A program made the translations under genes and the position numbers. Shown in pieces: positions 56,539 to 64,000 of a DNA stretch of 64,000 nt; positions within the stretch are counted from its first letter, which is position 1; each line of letters opens with the position of its first letter. The notes under the pieces were generated by a model that was not told the origin of the DNA, made no database searches, and was given only the letters and a program-made list of their open reading frames with translations. Location: contig JAHQIY010000031.1 of assembly GCA_019054805.1 (NCBI GenBank), positions 186,001 to 250,000 of the forward strand, in the 5' to 3' direction. Origin of the DNA: Brachionus manjavacas. Taxonomy: Eukaryota; Rotifera; Eurotatoria; Ploima; Brachionidae.

Positions 56539-57499
56539 TTTTGTTTTCAAAATTTTTTATCGAATCTCAGCAAATAAAGAATTTATTTATTGCAAATAAT
56601 TTCGTAGTTCTCTCTAGTTACCTTTTTGAGAGGAACCAGAATTTACTTTCATCAACTTACTGAGGATAATATTCTCCAGTTGAATTCTTTTGTAAATTAA
56701 TTTTTTTTAAAAAGATCAAAATTTTGGCATTCAAAAAATTAGTTGTTAAGAAACATGACGCTCAAAATTACCTTTACTACAGCAACAAGAGGATTAAATT
56801 AGTGTGCAAAAGAAAACACATAATTAAAAAAACAAAGATTTTATTCTTTTATATTGAACAATATGTAAAAACTTTTTTAAAATGCATTTTATGAAAGAAA
56901 ATTTGAATATTTGAATAAAGGATATTTTGGGCTGCTATAAAATTCAACCAACTCCATGGAACAATAAATGACAAGCCTTTTTTCAAGTTAAACAACAAAA
57001 GACTTAGGTTATGCTAAAAACAAAAATTAATTTAACAGTTTTTTTATTTAATAAAAAGAAAATTTTAAAATATTTTGTTAATTAAAATCAATTAAAAGGC
57101 ATATGTTTAAATTTTATATATGAAAATAAACTCGACATAACATAGGGGTTGTGAAGTTCGTTTCAATTCAGAAAAAATTCAATAACTTTTTTACTAAAAG
57201 ATATTATTTAGTTCTGTATAATTTTTAATTGTTAAAAGCAAGTTTGCTTAATCCAGAAATGTATGTCTGCAAAAAATCTGCAATGTAATTGCACACTTGA
57301 TTGGAATACTTTTTAATCTTGTGCAAAATACAGAAAAAAGTGGTGTAGATGATCAACTCGATGCAGTGGCCTCTGGGTCAGATCGGAGCCGTTGCTCAAA
57401 AAGGTACTTGAAAAGGAGATGAGCGCCTTCTTATTTTCGACTAGGACAGAAATAGTAAATAGACCTATATTACTGCATTAAGCAAATTTGCTTATAATC
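56539..57499. other. AT-rich region upstream of the Bark-like gene
   Basis: Probable 5' flank and promoter of the minus-strand Bark-like gene; no motif can be assigned. A GC-richer patch at 57,340-57,430 (GCAGTGGCCTCTGGGTCAG) stands out, but no gene is recognised in it. Confidence 0.45.
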
Positions 57500-58640
57500 A
57501 AAGGTAATTTGTGTGTGTCAAAGCTGGATTACAGTGATAACCAATTTTCAAAAGTCTCGTTCTTAGAGAACTTTTTTTCTTCTGTTTTACAGTGGTGTTC
57601 CGGATTAAGTAATTTAAGTAAATTTACTAGATTTTACGTAAAATTTGGTAAATTTCGATCATTAAATTTATGAAAAAAAATGTCCAAAAAATTGAAATAA
57701 TTTAGCACTTTTTTAAAAAAAATGAATTTTTGTTATCCTTCAATATTTATATTCAAAATTATGGAAAAAAAAAATTTACCATAATTTGATAAAAAATAGT
57801 AAAAAGTAGTAAAAAATGGTTAAAAATGATTAATTAAAATTTTAAATTAATTTGAAATTTTAATTAATCATTTTTTACCATTAAATTGATTATATTTTAC
57901 CAAAATTTAGGTAAATTATGGTAAATTTTTTTTTTCCATAATTTTGAATATAAATATTGAAGGATAACAAAAATTCATTTTTTTTAAAAAAGTGCTAAAT
58001 TATTTCAATTTTTTGGACATTTTTTTTCATAAATTTAATGATCGAAATTTACCAAATTTTACGTAAAATCTAGTAAATTTACTTAAATTTACAATATATT
58101 ACGTAAAATTCGGTAAATTTAATATTTTTTACGTAAATTATCGTAAATTACTAAATCCGGAACACCACTGTATTTCGACTGTTCTTGAACAAATTGAGCT
58201 TGTTCGGCTCGTTCATAATCCATCTATACTCTTGCTCGTTATTGTTTCAAGTATTTGACTAATGTGAATGTTTTAGGATGATTCCTGTTGATAATCTTGT
58301 TTATTCCAGAATGGAATCTTTTAATTTTATTGTTGATTCGTATATTTGTACCATAATTGTTCCGCGTTTGAGATTCTATTTCTTTTTGCATTATTTTCAA
58401 AATTGGGTATTTTTTTTCATTATTATTCGATTGTTCACACTTCCTGCATTTGGAAAATGGTACTTAATTCCAAATATACACGTTTTTAAAAAATTTAACC
58501 GTTATCGACACAGATTTTATGCTTTTTCACTATTCTCAAAAAGATCATTGAATTCGTTCTTGAATTTTTTTAATCTTTGGAGTAGTTTTTTATTTTCACT
58601 ATTAGAATTTCAATTTTTTAAAATTTTTTAAAAAATTAAC
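57500..58640 (-). pseudogene. Mutator-like (MULE) transposase C-terminal relic, interrupted by a MITE
   Basis: On the minus strand a degraded frame reads CRKCEQSNNNEKK, RFHSGINKIINRNHPKTFTL, VKYLKQ, then MDYERAEQAQFVQEQSK, and beyond the MITE KQKKKSSLRTRLLKI. This matches the end of MULE transposases (R-T-N-N-x-x-E-G-F-H...HP-x-x-F-x-x-I-K-x-L-K-x-E-Q, then a K-rich tail and R-x-x-x-L). A few stops are present. The MITE at 57,590-58,170 interrupts the frame within the C-terminal tail. The identification rests on short motifs. Confidence 0.45.
57590..58170. mobile_element. Foldback MITE, 581 bp, Tc1/mariner-type target
   Basis: The ends are CAGTGGTGTTCCGGATT and its exact inverse, with TA on both sides (57,588-57,589 and 58,171-58,172). 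Nearly the whole element folds back: each half (about 270 bases) is the inverse of the other, including GTTATCCTTCAATATT and the blocks around TTTACGTAAA. It has no coding capacity. The TA target and CAGT ends point to mobilisation by a Tc1/mariner transposase. Confidence 0.9.
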
Positions 58641-59070
58641 AATTTAACTTAATGGTTTTTTATTATGTTTTTTATCTAGAACAAATACACATGGCAATGA
58701 AACTTTTTCGTTTAAATTTCGGATTAAATTTTTATTATAATAATTGTAAAATTTTAAATTTTTTAAATATGTTTAAATACAAATGGTTTAATTTTATAAG
58801 TTTGAATAACAAAATGTATCCAATGTTGAAATAACATTGAAAAAGAGCAATGTTTCAAATATTTTTTATTTTTCAGTTTCAAAAAAAATAATTTTAAGTT
58901 AATTTGAAAACATGAAAAACTTTATTTTTTTTTTTAAATTTTGACTTTTGATTTATGGTATGATGATCCTTAAAGATAAAATTTGTAGTTTAAAATAATA
59001 ATCTACGCTCTGTTTTCCATTTTTTATAATTTAAGTATTTGATAAAATGCACCAAACGAAAGTAAATTAT
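58641..59070. other. AT-rich stretch, nothing recognised
   Basis: It could include the more degraded upstream part of the MULE relic, but no motif supports this. Confidence 0.4.
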
Positions 59071-59074
59071 CAAT

Positions 59075-59160
59075 CATTTAATAGTTGAATAATCGAATAA
59101 TCGAATAGTCCTAGAGTTGAATAATCAAATAATCGAATAATTAGTAAATATCGAATTTTC
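59075..59160 (+). repeat. Degenerate AATCGAATA-type simple repeat
   Basis: It contains several imperfect repeats of GAATAATCGAATA. It lies directly before the LINE-C copy. Confidence 0.6.
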
Positions 59161-59163
59161 TCC

Positions 59164-60175
59164 ATGACTGTTTTATTTAGTAAATATATTAATGACATCA
59201 CCAAAAGAAAGAAAACAAATAACGAATACTCTCTGCTTTTCACAGATGATCTAGTTACATTCTTCATTTATAACAAAAAAGGGAACCTAGAAAATAAGAT
59301 AAATAAATACACCAACGAACTAGAACAATGGCTTGTAAAATGGAAAATGAAGATATCAGTTGAAAAGAAGTGTTCAGTAGTCTTTTCTAGGTACAAAAAA
59401 GAGAGTGATAATCTAAACTTAAAAATTTATGGAAACAGAATAATGAATCAATAAGAAATCAAGTTTCTTGGTATAAAATTCTATTCAAAATTAAATTTTA
59501 ATATATTAGTAGACAAAATAAAAGAACGTTGCAACAAAAGGCTAAATGTTATTAAAATATTGTCAAACAAAAAATGGGTTCTTACTTAAAACACACTAGG
59601 AAATTTATATAAATCTTTAGTCGGATCAATTTCAGACTATTCTTTTCCTTGCTTGAATTCATTTTCAGAAAATAATATCAAAAAACTACAAGCAATTAGT
59701 TTGTATATACAGCAGTCAGATCTTATCTTTAAGTTAAAATATGATACTCCCTCCAACCAGGTGCATCATGAAGCTTTGAATAAACTTAAATTACTAACAG
59801 TCTCAAATCGTCTTTTTGAATTGAGTGAGAGATATGTTTGGACAGGACTTAGTGGAGGAATACAAAGAAGGTTTCGAATCGAGATATATATTGAATATCC
59901 AACTCAATTGTGAAATTGCTACCTTACTATTTCCTCCTTTTTTCCTGAAACTTGAACTATTTTAACATGTAACTAGACCACATGTAACAATCTTTTCCAA
60001 TTTATATCTTTTCAACTTTCGTTTTTTTAGCTTATTTACTCTATTTTGATTCTTTTTTTTTATCTAATTAACTTTAATTTTATTTTTATTTTACTTTTTT
60101 TATTTTATTTTTAACTTATTCTGAAGGAGCTCTTGCTCGGTACGGAAAACAAATAAATAAAAAAATAAATAATCA
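59164..60175 (+). mobile_element. LINE-C: 5'-truncated LINE with RT C-terminus
   Basis: The plus strand reads YINDITKRKKTNNEYSLLF, then TDDL at the RT catalytic site (FADD in relatives, so the alanine is changed), LEQWLVKWKMKISVEKK, FLGIKFYSKLNF, IKERCNKRLNVIKILSNKK, LKYDTPSNQVHHEALNKLKL and NRLFELSERYVWTGL. Stops near 59,452 and 59,588 and a shift near 59,700 break it. The 3' end runs to GGAGCTCTTGCTCGGTAC and AAATA repeats. The shared 3' tail defines the family with the short tails at 12,323, 21,114 and 45,410. Confidence 0.85.
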
Positions 60176-60863
60176 TTCCGGAAAACCGGATATTGACTGT
60201 ACCTCATTTCTTAATCTGGATTAAAATTTTTTTTTAATCAATTCTTCTATTTGGTCATCGGTGCAATCATATTATTTTTCAAAATTCTCTTATCATTATT
60301 TGTTATTCAATATGGATTTGTTATAAAAATAAAAGTTTGTTTAATTTTTTTTCAAATTTAAATATTAAGGCTTTTTTAATGAATTTAAATAAATAAATCA
60401 GTATTTTAGACAGCCAAACTTGTATGCTAATACATTAGTTAGATACTTGAAGAATATGAATTTCAAGTTTTATTCTGAGATTAAAACTCACATTTGACTA
60501 AAATTCAAAATAAAAAAATAATCACCAAAAGAAACAAAATAATCTTTTGGTGATTATTAAAGAACTTTTAATTAATATTAAAGATATATATAATACAACT
60601 CAATTTTTAGTTAGCTCTTAGAGCGCTGATCAAAAGTTTACAATTTTTTTAACTCTTAAAAAATTATTTGTAGAGAAGAGGCTTTTGCGACTATAAGCTT
60701 TGAAGAATTAAAGCAATTCAATTTTTTTTTTAAATAAAAATAAAAAGATAATTTTGAAAATTTTTGACAAAAAAATCAAAAAAAGATTTATTATAGAAAA
60801 TAAGTCAAAAAACTCATTCCTGTTTCTATCAATACTCAATCTGTTCTTCTAAATATTTATATA
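60176..60863. other. AT-rich 3' flank of the receptor gene
   Basis: It is non-coding. It contains the hairpin at 60,517-60,558; otherwise nothing is recognised. Confidence 0.5.
60517..60558. repeat. Perfect 16-bp stem hairpin
   Basis: AATAATCACCAAAAGA and its exact inverse TCTTTTGGTGATTATT are separated by 10 bases. It lies about 305 bases downstream of the receptor stop codon, so it may fall in the 3' UTR. Confidence 0.7.
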
Positions 60864-61874
60864 CTATTTTTTCTTGAACAACAAATAAGTTTGCTGACGA
60901 ATTTTTCTATTGAAGAAAAAGAAAATAAAAAATGTGAAACCATGTGAAAAAAAAAGGACAAAATTTGCAAAAATCAAAAATCCATTATAAAAAGTTTTGT
61001 TTACATTTAAAGCGAATAGAATAGGCGCTGCAGAAAATGGTAAATGACTGATCAAAAAATATACACTCATCGATATAAGCATTGAGCTCATTCGAGCATT
61101 CAAATTCTCAATTTTCAAGAAGTTTTTCGTCATATCTGTCGAGTTTGTCTCAGATTTACTTTGAATTCTGCTGGTTGAAGCCGAATTGGACACATGGTGG
61201 ACTCTTTTCTTATTTTTTAAATATTTTCTATACTCAAAAGTTAACAGACAATTGCTTATAAGAAGTAAAATGAACAAAAAGGCTCCACGGATCAGACCGT
61301 ACATGATAGACAAGATTGTTCCTGATTGAGTTTTGCCAAACTCATTTAATTGCAGTGAAAAAACTGACTCATTATTTGAATTATTAATTGTCTTTTCTAT
61401 TTTCCGAATAATAATTATTGGACTGTTTAAAATTAGTGATGTAATAAAAACAATTAATAAAATTTTGTATCTGTTAAAATTTTGAAATAATAGAATTTTT
61501 CGAATGGTAAAATATTGACTTAGAATAATGATGATTTCAACAAATGAGCTAAGCATGAGAAAAGTGCTGCCTATGAATAAATAAATGTATTTTTCATAAA
61601 ATTTAGCTGCATATGTTGTGTCCAAGTGGCATTTGCTTCCACATCTGATAATTCCTATGAAAAAATTGATCAGCAAAAAACACATATCTGATAAAGCGTT
61701 TATTTTCATATAAAAAAATAGAATATTATTTTTGAATTGGTTTGTAACTATGATACAAAAAAGGCTTATTACAAAGCCAGTGAAACAAATTGGTGGCAGT
61801 ATGAACACGTTGAATGTGTCTGTTATTATTGGGAGTAAGCTTTGATGAGTGGTAATGTTCGATATATTTTCCAT
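60864..61874 (-). CDS. Rhodopsin-class orphan G-protein-coupled receptor (336 aa)
   Basis: An intronless frame from ATG 61,874 (MENISNITTHQ). There are two N-glycosylation sites (N3, N6) and seven hydrophobic helices: about 22-45, 51-76, 96-122, 137-156, 185-213, 264-289 and 295-321. It has the class-A aspartate in helix 2 (ALSD, D63) and a proline in helix 6 (HLPF). The DRY position is LSQ-Y and the NPxxY position is SHGFTFF, so both switch motifs are missing. Cysteines 78 and 82 lie in the first loop, with no cysteine in the second loop for the usual disulphide. The third inner loop (215-263) is basic and serine-rich. It is probably a member of a lineage-expanded peptide-receptor-like family; the ligand is unknown. 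Confidence 0.8.
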   Translation of the reverse strand: MENISNITTHQSLLPIITDTFNVFILPPICFTGFVISLFCIIVTNQFKNNILFFYMKINALSDMCFLLINFFIGIIRCGSKCHLDTTYAAKFYEKYIYLFIGSTFLMLSSFVEIIIILSQYFTIRKILLFQNFNRYKILLIVFITSLILNSPIIIIRKIEKTINNSNNESVFSLQLNEFGKTQSGTILSIMYGLIRGAFLFILLLISNCLLTFEYRKYLKNKKRVHHVSNSASTSRIQSKSETNSTDMTKNFLKIENLNARMSSMLISMSVYFLISHLPFSAAPILFALNVNKTFYNGFLIFANFVLFFSHGFTFFIFFFFNRKIRQQTYLLFKKK

Positions 61875-62364
61875 TTTGAACAAAAAAAAATATAAGAAAG
61901 GGTTTTTATAGAAAAGTTTTGTATTGTTTTATTTTAATTATAATAAAATCCTGGTATTTTTTAATCACTTTTTTACAGGGAATTCTTTTGTTTTTTTTGA
62001 AAAATTTTAATTGAATTTATAATTAAAGGTCTGTAAAGGAAGATTATTTAATAGATTTTGATTCCTCAATAGAAACAATTTTTCTTTTTTAAAGATCATG
62101 TATCTTTTAAAATCTAGAAAAGAATTAAGCCGAATTTAAAATGAGTATTTTTTAAAGTATTTAGATCATTTTAAATTACTTATCTACTATGATAAAATAA
62201 TAAAAATGATAAGCTACGGAAAGCAAGCTTGCGGATAAGGTTTACTATGAGATCGCCTATGGTAGCACATTGCGCTATAAAAGGAAAATTAAATAAATTA
62301 GCGAGCTGATAAGATTAAAGAGTCAAATAGACATTATTGTTAACTTTGCTATTCAGTTCATTAT
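61875..62364. other. AT-rich 5' flank of the receptor gene
   Basis: Probable promoter side of the minus-strand receptor. A GC-richer patch at 62,205-62,290 includes CTATAAAAGG on the plus strand, pointing away from the receptor. No gene is recognised. Confidence 0.4.
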
Positions 62365-62730
62365 ACAGTACTGCTACGATACCTAGAAATCACCATTTTT
62401 TACGTTAATTATGATAAATTCACGATATTTTACCATATTAAACGTAAAATAGGATAATCTTAAAATCGTTATAAATCGTAAAATAACGCTAATTATCGTA
62501 AATTATTAAAAATTATTGTAAAATTAAGTGAAAAAAATCCAACATTTCTCAAAAAAAAGCAATTTTAAAGAAAAATTTTTTTTTACAAATTCTTGAAAAA
62601 GTAACGAAAATAAATTTTGATTGAATTTTTTGACGAAAATCATAAATTTTTGTAAAAAAAGGTGAAAAATGGTAAAAAATCAACAATAAAAAAAAATGAA
62701 TTTTTTATTCGATTTTTTTTATGATAAATT
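62365..62730. repeat. Degenerate foldback-like AT-rich repeat, possibly related to the 57,590 MITE
   Basis: It begins TACAGTACTGCTACGATACC and contains many TTTACGT, CGTAAAA and GGTAAA words like the foldback MITE. The right end is not seen, because LINE-G starts at about 62,735. The relation to the MITE is word-level only. Confidence 0.35.
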
Positions 62731-62734
62731 ATGA

Positions 62735-64000
62735 AAAAGTCTCCAAAGGACGGCCCATCGTTTAAGTCCAGTTCTGGATTGTTGGTCAGATGCCCAGATA
62801 GTACTAAATTCTTGGACACGAACGCTACTAGTCTTAACAACAAGATGCACATGTTCGGATCTACGGCATTCAGCTTGGAACCAGATATAATCGGCATCAC
62901 AGAGAATTGGTTTAGCAAAAGTTCCGTGCCAGAACTCATCAGTTATCAGCTGTTGGAACGAATTCGGATCGCCAGTCGTTGGAGACATTGCATCAGCAAG
63001 TGTACACGTCACCAACGCACTAAGTCACTCCAGCCATGTCCAACTTGTCGCTTACAAGACGTTCTCATACGACGGTAAGCCAACAGTCTGCTAGACTTAG
63101 TGTTGGTCACCTTCCCAAACAGAGTATCGGAAGTGGAGATTGGCCCACCACTGGACGAAAAGTCAGTCAGAAGCCACTACAGCAAACAATTTAAATACTC
63201 CTGGCCAACAGCGCCACCGACGAGCTTCGATAGCAAAAAGTTGAGCAAGCACTTCAACACAATCGACTGGCACTCAGCACTCAACAATTGACTCACTCAA
63301 GACAGCTTTACTTCGTTCCTCGGTATTTTTATCGCGGCGGCGGACCTTTTCGTCAAAAGACGTTTACCTCGGCCGACTCAGGTGAAGAATCTTTGGTGAA
63401 ATCAGTAGATATCATCGCTTGTGGGTCGTAAGCGGCGCCTTTTCATCCGAAAACGCATAAAACGATCACCAATTGGCAAGAAACCATGCAGCATTGTGCC
63501 GACTAGTCAAATTGACGGTGAAGATGAACATTATTGAGTACGAAATGAAGCTTGCACAAGCAGCTAAAAGGAATCCTAAGCTCTTATACTCCTACATGAA
63601 CCGTAGTTTTGCTTCAAAGGAAACTAAAGATGCCCTAACGGACCACGACCAGACAGTCTCTGACCGGACCAGCATTTGCAACAGGCTAAACATGTTTTTC
63701 TTTTCGGTCTTCGGGTCTCCAACTTTACGGGAAGACATAAGGCGAGCTAAAGAAAATTTCAAGATGCGCTCTCAAGCCGATCCTTGTTTTAGCATCAGTG
63801 AAGTCGAAGCTCCTTATAAAGTGCAGGCTAAGCTCATGAAATTGTGCAGTGACAAGTCCGCAGGAGTCGACCAAGTAGGAACGCACGCGCTTAAGATGTG
63901 TTCCAAGGAGCTTGCCGAACCACTTTCACTAATTTACTCACAGTCTCTTAGCTCATCTACACGTCTCATCAACACAATAGAAGTTCAATATGGCCGTAGA
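62735..64000 (+). mobile_element. LINE-G: rearranged LINE of the LINE-A/B group, runs off the window
   Basis: The plus strand reads TNATSLNNKMHMFGSTAF, EPDIIGITENWFSKSSVPE (endonuclease start), then jumps to LLDLVLVTFPNRVSEVEIG and TSFDSKKLSKHFNTIDWHS, further degraded linker (RRKRRLFIRKRI; LLYSYMNRSFASKET in shifted frames) and SAGVDQVGTHALKMCSKEL before the end. Relative to LINE-A the middle of the endonuclease is deleted. Many frameshifts are present. The RT domain lies beyond the window. Confidence 0.8.

Noticed and set aside
56539-56550. Start of the Bark-like gene at 56,550 (TTG) and of the receptor at 61,883 (TTG)
   Set aside because: An animal gene should start at ATG; the first in-frame ATGs, at 56,538 and 61,874, also give better signal-peptide and N-terminal contexts.
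57340-57430. tRNA or 5S rRNA gene in the GC-richer patch
   Set aside because: No A/B box pair, no cloverleaf and no 5S internal control region could be found.
58278-58631. 117-aa plus-strand frame rich in phenylalanine
   Set aside because: Antisense of the MULE transposase relic, whose motifs read on the minus strand.

Overview
This is nuclear DNA from an animal: strongly AT-rich, with LINEs, Tc1/mariner and Mutator-like relics, a Ty3/gypsy LTR element, a seven-helix receptor, and two giant extracellular-protein genes built from SRCR, C-type lectin, EGF, CARDB and RHS modules. The compact long reading frames, jockey/CR1-like LINEs and the style of the receptor make me think of a monogonont rotifer (Brachionus-like). 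That is an inference from style, not a proven assignment.

Layout. Positions 1-33,723 are dominated by one large inverted duplication. The left arm (1 to about 14,200) and right arm (about 19,518-33,723) are near-identical mirror images of about 14.2 kb. From outside to inside each arm holds: a Ty3/gypsy element (3' part outermost, single LTR innermost), a 5'-truncated LINE (LINE-B), a second LINE of another family (LINE-F) head-to-head with it, a short ZSWIM/MULE-like fragment, a LINE ORF1 fragment (LINE-E), an old LINE (LINE-D) split by a LINE-C 3' tail, and an AT-rich repeat block with a MITE-like core. The left inner end carries an extra 4.8 kb: a nearly full-length CR1/jockey-type LINE (LINE-A, 14,450-18,532) lying exactly between two direct copies of the repeat block. 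A unique spacer of about 0.4 kb (19,103-19,517) separates the arms. Outside the right arm come a 391-bp LINE-A-family fragment (33,779-34,169) and an 855-bp direct copy (34,172-35,026) of the arm's inner end.

Positions 35,179-56,538 hold two giant same-strand (minus) host genes, each essentially one exon of 9-10 kb. The upstream one (46,345-56,538, 3,397 aa) is a secreted Bark-beetle/Anakonda-like protein: signal peptide, beta-helix units, SRCR-like domains, C-type lectin, eight EGF repeats, Ig/HYR-like domains and a CARDB domain at its end. The downstream one (35,179-44,346, about 3,055 aa) begins in CARDB repeats and goes on to a PPC-like domain, RHS/YD repeats with an RHS core, a glycine-zipper stretch, an acidic repeat, a DUF7619-like module, an EGF and a C-terminal hydrophobic helix. 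A phase-compatible intron (about 46,396-44,336) could join them into one surface protein of about 6,400 residues; the gap contains a deleted Tc1/mariner element and a LINE tail.

Positions 56,540-64,000 hold a Mutator-like transposase relic interrupted by a foldback MITE, another LINE-C copy, a rhodopsin-class orphan receptor gene (60,864-61,874, minus) and a rearranged LINE of the LINE-A/B group that runs off the end of the window. I found no rRNA, tRNA or CRISPR array.
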